Assembly: GCA_036381235.1 (NCBI GenBank)
Contig: DASVDE010000014.1
Span: 1 to 64,000 of the forward strand
From: DASVDE01 sp036381235
GTDB lineage: Bacteria > Actinomycetota > Thermoleophilia > Solirubrobacterales > 70-9
Length of the DNA: 64,000 bases
Reading direction: 5' to 3'
Both the position numbers and the translations under genes were made by a program. Positions 34,003 through 43,225 of the stretch are shown in pieces. Numbering within the stretch: position 1 is the stretch's first letter; every line of letters begins with the position of its first letter. Below the pieces are notes generated by a model, which was given only the letters and a program-made list of their open reading frames with translations, made no database searches and was not told the origin of the DNA.

Positions 34003-34025
34003 GTCGCCCGGCATGTCCGGGCGAC
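34003..34025 (+). promoter_or_regulatory. Hairpin in the ssb-rpsR gap
   Basis: GTCGCCCGG (34003-34011) pairs perfectly with CCGGGCGAC (34017-34025) around a CATGT loop. It ends 22 bases before the rpsR GTG start. No T tract follows, so it is not an ordinary terminator. A processing or autoregulatory element of the S6:S18 type is possible. Confidence 0.45.
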
Positions 34026-34047
34026 ATCTACGTAAGGGACCGAAATA

Positions 34048-34311
34048 GTGGCAAGGACACGAGAAGCAGCCCCATCTTCCCGCCGCGGGCGGCGTGCACA
34101 GGAGCGCGTGCGGCCACGCAAATACACGCGGATCAACGTCGATTCTGTCGACTACAAGGATCTCAATCTGCTGAGGCGCTTCCTCTCCGACAAGGGAAAG
34201 ACGCGCAGTCGCAGGGTCACCGGCCTGTCTCGCAAGCACCAGCGTCAGCTGTCGGTGGCGGTGAAGCGAGCGCGGGAGATCGCCCTGCTTCCCTACGTCG
34301 GAGAGCGCTGA
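34048..34311 (+). CDS. rpsR: 30S ribosomal protein S18
   Basis: 87 residues, GTG start at 34048 with AAGGGA upstream. The S18 core is clear: RKYTRINVDSVDYKDLNLLRRFLSDKGK, then RRVTGLSRKHQRQLSVAVKRAREIALLPY. The N-terminus is basic and lacks the zinc-binding cysteines of the C+ form. One base separates its stop from rplI. Confidence 0.96.
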   Translation: MARTREAAPSSRRGRRAQERVRPRKYTRINVDSVDYKDLNLLRRFLSDKGKTRSRRVTGLSRKHQRQLSVAVKRAREIALLPYVGER

Positions 34312-34312
34312 G

Positions 34313-34765
34313 ATGGCGCAGGCGATCCTGCTTCAGGATGTCGACGACCTCGGCCGGCGGGGTGAGGCAATCGACGTCTCTCCCGGCTATCTGCGCAACT
34401 ACCTGGTCCCCCGCAAGCTGGCCCAGCCGGCGACCGCGGGTGCGCTGGAGGAGGCCAAGCGCCGCCATGAGGCGACGGTGAAAGCGGAGAAGGCTCGGGC
34501 CGAGCGTGAGGCCGAAGCCGCGGGCCTGCTCTCCAAGACCGTGCTGACGATCCACCAGCGGGCAGGCGAAGACGGCAAGCTGTTCGGCTCGGTCGGCGCC
34601 AAAGAGATCGCCGACGCCATCCGCGAAGCCCGCGACCTGCGCATCGACCGACGCAAGATCCGCCTCGATTCTCCGATTCGCGAGGTCGGCACCCACATGG
34701 TTGAGATCGAGCTGGCCGACGGCACCGTCGCCGCGGTGAAGACGATCGTCAGCGAAGAGAAGTAA
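34313..34765 (+). CDS. rplI: 50S ribosomal protein L9
   Basis: 150 residues. The N-terminal rRNA-binding domain has QAILLQDVDDLGRRGEAIDVSPGYLRNYLVPRKLA, followed by a long charged connecting helix and the C-terminal domain (GKLFGSVGAKEIADAI). Last gene of the plus-strand cluster; it converges with the helicase-loader gene 32 bases away. Confidence 0.96.
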   Translation: MAQAILLQDVDDLGRRGEAIDVSPGYLRNYLVPRKLAQPATAGALEEAKRRHEATVKAEKARAEREAEAAGLLSKTVLTIHQRAGEDGKLFGSVGAKEIADAIREARDLRIDRRKIRLDSPIREVGTHMVEIELADGTVAAVKTIVSEEK

Positions 34766-34791
34766 CGCCTTCCACCGCGCGGCGCTTAGGG

Positions 34792-34810
34792 GGCCGGTTA
34801 CTCGCCGGCC
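34792..34810. terminator. GC-rich stem-loop between rplI and the convergent loader gene
   Basis: GGCCGG (34792-34797) pairs with CCGGCC (34805-34810) around a 7-base loop, spanning the stop of the minus-strand gene. There is no T run on either side. It could slow polymerase from both directions. Confidence 0.3.
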
Positions 34811-35532
34811 GCGCGGGCCCGATCGATACGCCGGTCGGACCCGAAGAGCGGCACCGGCTCGCCGCAGATCTCGACCAGACGGGAAACCGTGCGGAGGCCG
34901 ATCTGCTCCTCCAGCTGCTCCTGATCGAGGTTGGTGGTGATCAGCATCGAGCGCTGTGCCTCGTAGCGCTCGTTGACCAGCGCATAGAGCTGCTCGAACA
35001 CCCAGTCGCTGCGCTTTTCGGCCCCGAGATCGTCGATGTGAAGCAGGTCGACCGAGGTGAGCCGCTCGAAGAAGGCGAGGTAGGAATCGCCGGCGGACTC
35101 GGAGTCGTAGGTGCGACGGATGCGGGCCAACAGCTTCGGCAGCGAGTAGATCGCGACCGAGCGATTCGCCTCGAGCGCCGCCTTCGAGACCAGCATCGCC
35201 AGCGTCGTCTTGCCGGTGCCGGTGTCGCCCGTAAGCCAGAGACCGCGACCGGCATCGAGGTTCGACTCGAGGTCATCGACCCAGCTGCGCACGATCCGCA
35301 CCACCATCGGCTCCATCTCCGTCACCGGGGGGCGATCGAAGGAGACACCGCGAAACTTGGGCGGGATCACCGAGGCGACGCCCTTGTTTCGGCCACGGCG
35401 AAGGCGCTGCTCGCGGCACTCGCAGGGCCGCGCCACGTCCTCCGGACCGAGGATCCAACCGGAGCCGTCGCAGACGCCCAGCGGGCACGCCTGCTCGCGG
35501 AAGGGCTCGCTGCGAGCCACCGCCCCGGCCAC
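34798..35532 (-). CDS. DnaI/DnaC-like helicase loader ATPase
   Basis: 244 residues. An N-terminal cysteine cluster (CPLGVCDGSGWI...PCECREQR, about 16-41) looks like a zinc finger, as in Bacillus DnaI. The AAA+ part has Walker A GDTGTGKTT (about 101), Walker B LLHIDDLGAE and a sensor region SMLITTNL. IstB-type transposon ATPases look alike, but no transposase is present. The GTG start (35532) shares its first base with the dnaB stop codon (TAGTG), so the gene is coupled to dnaB. It most likely loads DnaB at forks. Confidence 0.82.
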   Translation of the reverse strand: MAGAVARSEPFREQACPLGVCDGSGWILGPEDVARPCECREQRLRRGRNKGVASVIPPKFRGVSFDRPPVTEMEPMVVRIVRSWVDDLESNLDAGRGLWLTGDTGTGKTTLAMLVSKAALEANRSVAIYSLPKLLARIRRTYDSESAGDSYLAFFERLTSVDLLHIDDLGAEKRSDWVFEQLYALVNERYEAQRSMLITTNLDQEQLEEQIGLRTVSRLVEICGEPVPLFGSDRRIDRARAAGE

Positions 35533-36956
35533 TAGAACTCTGGCCCCGCTGTGGCCACGTCCGCGATCGGCGGGCCCTCCCCGGCGGGCAGCTCGACCGG
35601 CCGTTCCTGGCCGGCAAAGTCGGCGAACTTCGGAAAGCGGTCGAGGAATACGAGCTTGCGGGTGCCGATCGGCCCATTGCGGTGCTTGGCCACGATCAGG
35701 TCGGCAAGGCCGTCCGGCTCATCCTCGGGGTCGCGGTAGTAGTCCTCGCGGAAGAGAAAGGCGACCAGGTCGGCGTCCTGTTCGAGCTGGCCGGACTCGC
35801 GCAGGTCGGAGAGTTGCGGCTTGGGCGGATGGCGCTGCTCCGGCGCACGGGAGAGCTGGGAGATCGCCAGCACCGGCACCTCCAGCTCCCGGGCGAGGAT
35901 CTTAAGTCCGCGACTCATCTGGCCGACCTGCTCAACCCGGTTGGCGCGGTGGTCGTCGGATCGCATCAGCTGCAGGTAATCGACGATCACAAGCCCCAGC
36001 CCACCCTTGTCCTGTTCCTGAGCGTGCAGGCGGCGCGCCTTGGCACGCAGATCGAGGATGCCGAGGTCGGAGGAGTCGTCAAACCACAGCGGCGCCTCCT
36101 CGAGCTCGTTGCAGGCACGCACCACCTTCGGCCAGTCCTTCTGCGCCACCTGCCCCTTGCGCAGCTTGTCGCCCGAGATCCGCGCCCGGCAGGCGATGAA
36201 GCGCTGCGCCAGCTCGACCTCGGACATCTCCAGAGAGAAGAACGCGACCGGCAGCTTGCGCTTGACCGCCACGTTCTCGGCGATGTTGGCGACCAGCGCC
36301 GACTTCCCCATCGCCGGCCTTGCCGCGACGATGATCAGGTTACCGGGCTGAAAGCCGCCGGTGATCGCGTCGATGTCCTTGAAGCCGGAGGGGGTGCCGG
36401 TCAGCTCGGTCTCGCCGGTAGAGAGCTTCTCGAGGCGATCGACCTCGTCGTGGAGGATCTCCGAGAGGAGGCGGAAGTCGCTCGCCTGCTCTTTGTGGGC
36501 GACGTCGAAGAGGAGCTTCTCGGCGCGCTCGGAGAGCTCGCGGGGCTCGCCGTCGCGCTCGTGGACCCAACCCTGGATCTGTTGACCGGCGCCGAGCAGG
36601 CGCCGCAGCAGCGAGTTCTGCTGGACGATCTCCGCGTAGTGCTTTGCGTTGCCGGCGGCGGGGACCTTGGCGGCCAGCTCGGAGACGTAGTGCTTGCCGC
36701 CCGCGTCTTCGATCCGGTTGCGTTGCGTGAGCGCCTCGGAGACGCTCAGTTCGTCGACCGGCTTCGACTCTGCGTAGAGGTCGTGAACGCACTCGAAGAT
36801 CGCCCGGTGCTTGTCGAGGTAGAAGTCCTCGGCGTTCAGCTTGACCTCGTCGATGACGCGGGTCAGCGAGGATTCGGCGACCAGCATCGCCCCCAGCACC
36901 GACTCCTCGGCTTCGATGTTCTGAGGCGGGACGTGGGCTGTGGGTGCTTGGGCCAT
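35532..36956 (-). CDS. dnaB: Replicative DNA helicase DnaB
   Basis: Hexameric 5'-3' helicase at the replication fork. 474 residues, ATG at 36956. The N-terminal helical domain begins PPQNIEAEESVLGAMLV; the RecA-like domain has Walker A AARPAMGKSA (Ser in place of the usual Thr), FSLEMSEVELAQR, Walker B LVIVDYLQLM and ISQLSRAPEQR. No intein is visible. It follows the rplI cluster convergently instead of in the common same-strand order. Confidence 0.95.
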   Translation of the reverse strand: MAQAPTAHVPPQNIEAEESVLGAMLVAESSLTRVIDEVKLNAEDFYLDKHRAIFECVHDLYAESKPVDELSVSEALTQRNRIEDAGGKHYVSELAAKVPAAGNAKHYAEIVQQNSLLRRLLGAGQQIQGWVHERDGEPRELSERAEKLLFDVAHKEQASDFRLLSEILHDEVDRLEKLSTGETELTGTPSGFKDIDAITGGFQPGNLIIVAARPAMGKSALVANIAENVAVKRKLPVAFFSLEMSEVELAQRFIACRARISGDKLRKGQVAQKDWPKVVRACNELEEAPLWFDDSSDLGILDLRAKARRLHAQEQDKGGLGLVIVDYLQLMRSDDHRANRVEQVGQMSRGLKILARELEVPVLAISQLSRAPEQRHPPKPQLSDLRESGQLEQDADLVAFLFREDYYRDPEDEPDGLADLIVAKHRNGPIGTRKLVFLDRFPKFADFAGQERPVELPAGEGPPIADVATAGPEF

Positions 36957-37063
36957 TAACTCAGTGTCCGGGGACCACCGGCGGCAATCCCGAGGGTGAG
37001 AACGTAGCCAAGGGGATCCTGTTTCGTGTAACCAAACCCGCCCTTTGCGACCGAATTCATCGG

Positions 37064-37381
37064 TCAGCGGAGATCGAGGACAAGGCCAAGGGCGTCATCG
37101 ATCGTGGCGATCTCCTCCAAGGTCAAATGGCCAATCTGGGCCCCCAGCTTGCGAGCATCCACGGCGCTTGCCATCTCGCAAAGGACGCGCGTTGGCTCGT
37201 CGGTGAGACTCACCTCCGGATGAAAGGTTGCCGGCGGGGCCGACTGAGAAGTGGGACAGACAAGAACGGTCGAAAGGGCTAGCAGGTCGTCTGCCTGCAC
37301 AACCACCGCATAGCGACGTCCATGCTGAGCATGGCCACGCTTCCGGGGGAGGGCAATCTCGTGAACGTCACCCCGAACCAC
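37064..37381 (-). CDS. MazF/PemK-type toxin (mRNA endoribonuclease)
   Basis: 105 residues. The family pattern is visible: RGDVHEIALPRKRGHAQHGRRYAVVVQ at the N-terminus, VLVCPTSQSAPPATFHPEV in the middle and RVLCEMASAVDARKL near the end. MazF toxins cut mRNA at short sites when freed from the antitoxin. The GTG/ATG start at 37381 overlaps the antitoxin gene by 14 bases. Confidence 0.88.
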   Translation of the reverse strand: MVRGDVHEIALPRKRGHAQHGRRYAVVVQADDLLALSTVLVCPTSQSAPPATFHPEVSLTDEPTRVLCEMASAVDARKLGAQIGHLTLEEIATIDDALGLVLDLR

Positions 37382-37619
37382 GCAACTCCTCCATCAGCTC
37401 TGCCACTTCACGAGCTTCTTTTATGTAGGCGGGATCGGCCATCAGCTGCCGCGCTTCGGCTGCCAGGCCAGCGCGCCGGCGTTCTCTCTGGGCGGCTTCG
37501 TCAATCGCTTGACGAGCGGCCTCGGCGCGATTGATTCCTCGCCGCCGAGCCAAATACTCCAGGTCTCGGGCTCTCTCACGGCCGAGGCGCAACGACAGTG
37601 GAGATGGAGCGGGAGCCAC
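37368..37619 (-). CDS. Ribbon-helix-helix-type antitoxin
   Basis: About 83 residues from a GTG at 37619. PSPLSLRLGRERARDLEYLARRRGINRAEAARQAIDEA reads as a ribbon-helix-helix DNA-binding domain; the C-terminal half (ADPAYIKEAREVAELMEELR) would wrap the toxin. There is no Shine-Dalgarno sequence. The start lies inside a perfect 14-bp palindrome, and TACACT is 7 bases upstream, suggesting a leaderless, autoregulated transcript. A longer frame upstream to 37670 is possible but crosses the operator. Confidence 0.75.
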   Translation of the reverse strand: MAPAPSPLSLRLGRERARDLEYLARRRGINRAEAARQAIDEAAQRERRRAGLAAEARQLMADPAYIKEAREVAELMEELRGSG

Positions 37620-37648
37620 TTCGCGAAGTGTAGCGCAATTCGCACTAC
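37617..37648. promoter_or_regulatory. Palindromic operators of the toxin-antitoxin operon
   Basis: CACTTCGCGAAGTG (37617-37630) is a perfect palindrome that includes the antitoxin start codon. Next to it, 37630-37648 is an imperfect 19-bp palindrome (GTAG..GC.AATT..GC.CTAC type). The likely -10 box TACACT lies between them, so binding would block transcription. Confidence 0.6.
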
Positions 37649-37749
37649 GGACTGAAACGAGACTGTCCATCGCCCAAGGCTGACCGACGCGATCTCGCGC
37701 ATGTGCAAAGGGGGTCAGAAAGGCGCGACGTCTTTGTCACGAATGACGC

Positions 37750-38472
37750 CTATGCCGTTGGGGACGAACTCGCAGCGTCGGGTGGGGGGATCAGGCCCTC
37801 CCGCTCCTGATGGCGCTCGCCGCGGCGGAGCATGCGCTGGGTGAGGATGGCGATGCTGAGGATCGCGGTTGCGCCGAGGCTGAGCTGGATGCTGAGCAGG
37901 CCCTCGCGGGTCCAGTAGACGTCGCGCAGGTCCAGCAGAAGGGCTGCCTCGTCGAAGGTGAGGCCCATGCCGACGCCCATCGGGATTGCGAGACGATCCT
38001 CGAGAGTGTCGTCGTCGGTGAGCAGCGCCGTGGTGCCGGCGGCGAAGGCGATCAGGATTCCGGGCACGAAGTGGTGGATGTGGCGGCCGCCGACGCTGAA
38101 GTTGCGAAACGGGCCCCAGTCGTCCCGGATCCCCAGTGTCGAGAGGCGAACGAAGGCGAAGGCGCCGAGGAAGCCCGCGAGCAGGTTGAAGAGCACCGTC
38201 TCGCTGCGCGGCGTATCGGCATAGCCGCGGACCGCGACGCCGACCGTGTCGAGCGCCGCCGCGGGGGCCGCCTCGACCAACCCCTCTTTTCCGTCGCGCT
38301 CGTGGGAACGACGGCGCAGCATGCGGCCGAACTGCCCCGCCAACACCGTGCCGGCGCCGGCGAGCGCAACCGTGGCGAGACCGACGGTGGCACGCTCCGA
38401 GCGCGCCCAGCCGAAGCGCGCCCGCGCCCGGGCACGGCGGGTGATGCGGTTCGGCAAGCGCCGCGAAGCCAC
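37750..38472 (-). CDS. Conserved integral membrane protein of unknown function
   Basis: 240 residues, GTG start at 38472. Basic N-terminus, then about five hydrophobic segments (about 28-50, 96-113, 137-155, 165-180, 194-212). A histidine-rich motif GGRHIHHFVPGI follows the second one, and acidic pairs (TDDDTLED, TFDEAALLLDLRDVYW) lie in later loops, possibly for metal binding. I do not recognise a named family. It lies divergent from purA, 34 bases away. Confidence 0.65.
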   Translation of the reverse strand: MASRRLPNRITRRARARARFGWARSERATVGLATVALAGAGTVLAGQFGRMLRRRSHERDGKEGLVEAAPAAALDTVGVAVRGYADTPRSETVLFNLLAGFLGAFAFVRLSTLGIRDDWGPFRNFSVGGRHIHHFVPGILIAFAAGTTALLTDDDTLEDRLAIPMGVGMGLTFDEAALLLDLRDVYWTREGLLSIQLSLGATAILSIAILTQRMLRRGERHQEREGLIPPPDAASSSPTA

Positions 38473-38506
38473 AGTGGCAGCCTAATCGTCAGAATCCATC
38501 GTCGTT

Positions 38507-39862
<1,356 letters not shown>

Positions 39863-39891
39863 AAAAGGCGGCCCGAAGGCCGCCCTTTCTT
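39863..39891. terminator. Rho-independent terminator, probably bidirectional
   Basis: GGCGGCC (39867-39873) and GGCCGCC (39878-39884) pair around a CGAA loop, with AAAA before and CTTTCTT after. It lies directly after the purA stop and could also serve the convergent gene that ends at 39952. Confidence 0.85.
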
Positions 39892-39951
39892 CCCTTGATG
39901 CTGCTTACCGAATACCCGTGGTCCCCCTTGCGGGAATGAACCGTGCCCTGC

Positions 39952-40728
39952 TCAGCCCGCCTGAATGCAGGCCCTGACTACGTCGCCGGCGACGCGAGTG
40001 CCGTCGCTGAAGGCGGCGACACCGTGCGCATATAGGTGCTTGGTTGGGCATTTCGCGGTGAGCAGGCTCTGCTTCTTGCCTTTGTAGGTGAATTTCCGGT
40101 CCACCGTGAGGCTGAAGGAGACAGCCGAGCCGGCGCCGCCGGCGATCGTCGGAACCGAGGCAACCGCTTCATACCCGAACTTGCCTTTGTTGATTTTCTT
40201 GACCTTGACCGTGGTGACGATTGCGGTCGGGGTCGGCACGCTGACGTAGGCGTGGACGAACATCGTCGTCACGCCGCCCTTGACGCCGCCGTTGAAGAGG
40301 ACGAGGGGGCCCTTGGCGGTGAAGGGCGAGGAGTCCTCAAACTGAACCTCGACCTCGGTATCGCCCTTGCCGATGATCGCCGTGGGGCAGGCCTTCTTCG
40401 CGCTCTCCGTGTCGCGGGCCTGGAGCTGGCCTGACTTGCAGACGGGAAGCCCCTTGGCGTTGATCACCCCGTTCTTGTCGAAGTCGAGGATCACCTGTTT
40501 AATCGCCGGCGGATGGGTGCCGTCGGCGGTAGCGAGCTTGCCGCTCGCCTGAAGCTTGATCGGCGCGTAGGTGTTCTTCGGAAGCTTCTTGGGCACGACG
40601 TCGCCGTTGAAGGTAAGGATCAGATTGCCGGCGCGGACGACGGTCGGCTTCGACGCGACCGCGACCCCGGCGACGGCGACGGCGACTACAGCGGCCAGAG
40701 TCAGTATCCGGATCAAGTTCTTGCGCAT
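39952..40728 (-). CDS. Exported ~260-residue protein, copy 1 of 3
   Basis: Unknown function. 258 residues from the ATG at 40728 (AAGGGAA just before it). Signal peptide MRKNLIRILTLAAVVAVAV... ending near VAVASKP. The mature part has a Leu/Pro-Lys region (KKLPKNTYAPIKL), FDKNGVINAKGLPVC, a CPTAIIGKG motif, FNGG, then IPxIAGG-like PTIAGGAG, KFTYKGKKQS, AKCP and a final Cys. Two more genes of this design lie at 50576-51361 and 54968-55738. Four Cys suggest disulfides in an extracytoplasmic domain. Confidence 0.75.
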   Translation of the reverse strand: MRKNLIRILTLAAVVAVAVAGVAVASKPTVVRAGNLILTFNGDVVPKKLPKNTYAPIKLQASGKLATADGTHPPAIKQVILDFDKNGVINAKGLPVCKSGQLQARDTESAKKACPTAIIGKGDTEVEVQFEDSSPFTAKGPLVLFNGGVKGGVTTMFVHAYVSVPTPTAIVTTVKVKKINKGKFGYEAVASVPTIAGGAGSAVSFSLTVDRKFTYKGKKQSLLTAKCPTKHLYAHGVAAFSDGTRVAGDVVRACIQAG

Positions 40729-40880
40729 TTCCCTTGCATCTCTCCTTTGCGGCCGGCCTTCCCAGCCGACATCTAGGCCCTTGGCAACCCTCCAACGACT
40801 CAAATTACCAGCATCGCCCTATAGATAAACCCGATGATTCCCTATTTGGAGCGGGTTAACGTGGGGAAAATCTTCGCGAA

Positions 40881-41600
40881 TCAGGCAGTTTCCGGCGAAC
40901 CGGCGTCCCGGATCGCGTTGAGGATCTCCAACCGGACCCTCTCGCGCTCCGCTGCCGCCCCTTCTGCGCCGAGGAAGGGGAGGCTGATCCAGAACATCAG
41001 GTCCGGCAATCGGCTGGGGAGGCGGGATGCTGCTCCATGCAGGATCTCGCTGTAGAGCAGCTCGTTGACGCCACCGGCCAGCGAGAGCGAAGTGATGCCC
41101 GGTAGCTCGACTGAGGTCTCCGCCCGACCGGCGTCGAGAAACCCGGTGAACTGGCGCAGAGCGGCATCGCGGCGGGCGAGGGCCTTGGGACCCGCCGCCA
41201 GCACCTCGACGATCGCGAATCGCGCCTCATCGGGATGCTCGGCAAGGTGCTGAAGCAGCGCGCCGAGACCCGCAGAGACGCGCTCGGACCATGGCGCCCC
41301 CGGCTTTGACTCGAAACCGGTCGCCGTATCGCCAAGCAGGTTGCCGAGCAGCACGTCGTAAGTGGCGAGGAAGCAGTCCTCCTTGCTGTCGAACAGCTCG
41401 TAAAAAGTCTTTCTCGAAACCCCGGCGACGCCGATCACGTCGACCACCCGGGTCTCGGGATAGCCACGCTCGGAGACCACCTCGATCATCGCTTGGTGGA
41501 TGCGTTTGCGCTGCGACTCGGTTACTGCCTCCCGCGTGAGTCCGTGTCGCCCCCGAGGTAGCTGCTCACTTAATCGCGATGCACGTCTACCGGAAGCCAC
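40881..41600 (-). CDS. TetR-family transcriptional regulator
   Basis: About 239 residues with GTG start at 41600, chosen to include the family-typical LPRGRHGLTREAVTESQR before the helix-turn-helix (VVDVIGVAGVSRKTFYELFDSKEDCFLATY). The C-terminal ligand domain is divergent. It follows the last mce gene by 71 bases on the same strand, so it is probably a local regulator of the mce operon, perhaps responding to a lipid. Longer upstream starts are possible but unsupported. Confidence 0.8.
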   Translation of the reverse strand: MASGRRASRLSEQLPRGRHGLTREAVTESQRKRIHQAMIEVVSERGYPETRVVDVIGVAGVSRKTFYELFDSKEDCFLATYDVLLGNLLGDTATGFESKPGAPWSERVSAGLGALLQHLAEHPDEARFAIVEVLAAGPKALARRDAALRQFTGFLDAGRAETSVELPGITSLSLAGGVNELLYSEILHGAASRLPSRLPDLMFWISLPFLGAEGAAAERERVRLEILNAIRDAGSPETA

Positions 41601-41671
41601 TCCCGAAACTGTAGAGCAGAAAGCCAAAAAACTCGACCGCAGAGGCCTGGAGCAATCAGGAGAAAAGCGGT

Positions 41672-43225
41672 TTATCCCCCCTGCTGAGGGAAGACATGCT
41701 GGTAGGTGGAGGGACCACCGGTTTTGCCGATCGGGGCGAAAGGCGGCTGCTGGGTGCAGCCGGGTGCAGGGATCGAACCGGAGTTGTCCTGATTGGCGAA
41801 CGCGTATTGCTTGAGGCGGTTGAAGAAATCGGTGGCCTCGTCGACGTTGCCGCCGGTTCGAGCGTTGAAGGCTGGGTTGTTGGGGGTATCGGGATCCAAC
41901 GAGGCGGTGATCCCGGAGCTGCACTGGCGAGTCTCGAAGCTGGGCAGGCCGGACGCGAGCGAATTCGAGGCGAGGGGCTGAGGGTAGGCGTTTGCGCGGT
42001 TGGTGGTAAGGCGATTGGCATAGGTGGCGATTGCGTCGGGGCCGAGGTATCCCTGCGTCCGTAGGAAGTGAACCTGCTTGTCGCCTCCTGAGGGGCTAAT
42101 CGCGACCGAGTTGAAGGTCGCCGCGACGTTGGCCATCAAAGCGGTGACCTCGTTCTTGTAGAGATCGAGGCCTGTCAGGAGCGGGTTGAAGTTGCGCAGG
42201 AACGGGTCCAGGGCGCGCAGAATCGGCGGGAAGTCGTCACGGAAGAGCTTGCGCAATGCCGGGAAGGCGCGGGGCGAGAGGTCGACGACCGGGGTGAAGC
42301 CTTCGAAGAAGCCCTGTGCCTGCGGCGCCAGCTTCGCGAGAGCAATCAGCGTCGGCGAGAGCTGCCGGGCAGCGGGCACCAACTGCACCATCAACGGGTC
42401 GGCGTTCAGTGCGAAGGATTTGAGCCGCTCCACGGTCATCTTCGACTCGTCGAGGAAGGTCGGGAAGGCGCGGAACAGCGCCTCGATGTCGCGGTTGCGC
42501 GCCGCGGTGGTCGCGAAGACGGTGTTGGAGCTGTCGATCAGGTTCGCCAGCTCGCCATTGCGGCCGCGCAAGGCGCGCAGGCTGACCGAGCCGTTGCTGA
42601 AGAGCTGGCGGACGGCAAGCCGCTGGGTGTCCAGCACCCGGAAGAGTCGGTCGAAGGACTCGAAGGTCGGCTGGAACTCGCCGAAGGCGTTGGAGAGGCT
42701 CTGGCCCTGGCCGCCTATTGCGACCGAGGCCTCCTGCATCCAGGTCTGGAAGGCAGCGCGGGTGCGGGGACCGAAGGTGCGGAAGATCTCATCGAGCTGC
42801 ACCGACTTCGCGACCTGGGCGAAGGGAAGGGTGCCACCGTCGGGGAGATCCGGCGTCTCGTCGGTGGACGGGGTCAGCTCGACGTAGGTCTCGCCGAGCA
42901 GCGTTTTGGTGCGCAGGATGGCCCGGGTGTCGCGCGGGATCGGGGCGTAGCGATCCTCGATGTCGATCGTCGCCAGCGCCTGCTTGCCGTTCGGCGCCAG
43001 CTCGATGCTCTTTACCTTGCCGACGTTGACCCCGGAGATGCGCACGTCGGACTGCTGAGCGAGCTGGGTCGCCTCATCGAAGGGGATCTTGATCTCGTAG
43101 GGCTTCGCCCGGAACGGCGTCGGTCCGCCGAAGGTGACCCAGAGGAAAAGCAGGATGCCGAAGCACGACAGCGCGAAGCCGGCGATGACCAGAAGCTGTC
43201 CTGTGCTGGGGGCTTGCTTGCTCAT
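41672..43225 (-). CDS. Mce-family protein (sixth gene of the cluster)
   Basis: 517 residues, ATG at 43225 overlapping the previous stop as ATGA. One N-terminal membrane helix (about 12-32), then the MCE/MlaD domain (YEIKIPFDEATQLAQQSDVRISGVNVGKV..., about 42-120) and a long helical, beta-poor region, ending in a Pro/Gln-rich tail. Mce proteins form hexameric tubes that carry lipids or sterols across the envelope. No lipobox. A TetR gene follows. Confidence 0.88.
   Translation of the reverse strand: MSKQAPSTGQLLVIAGFALSCFGILLFLWVTFGGPTPFRAKPYEIKIPFDEATQLAQQSDVRISGVNVGKVKSIELAPNGKQALATIDIEDRYAPIPRDTRAILRTKTLLGETYVELTPSTDETPDLPDGGTLPFAQVAKSVQLDEIFRTFGPRTRAAFQTWMQEASVAIGGQGQSLSNAFGEFQPTFESFDRLFRVLDTQRLAVRQLFSNGSVSLRALRGRNGELANLIDSSNTVFATTAARNRDIEALFRAFPTFLDESKMTVERLKSFALNADPLMVQLVPAARQLSPTLIALAKLAPQAQGFFEGFTPVVDLSPRAFPALRKLFRDDFPPILRALDPFLRNFNPLLTGLDLYKNEVTALMANVAATFNSVAISPSGGDKQVHFLRTQGYLGPDAIATYANRLTTNRANAYPQPLASNSLASGLPSFETRQCSSGITASLDPDTPNNPAFNARTGGNVDEATDFFNRLKQYAFANQDNSGSIPAPGCTQQPPFAPIGKTGGPSTYQHVFPQQGG

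Noticed and set aside
34798..35532. IstB transposition protein
   Set aside because: No transposase or terminal repeats nearby; coupling to dnaB and the N-terminal Cys cluster fit a helicase loader better.
35682..36959. 425-codon plus-strand frame opposite dnaB
   Set aside because: Exact mirror of dnaB with no family motif.
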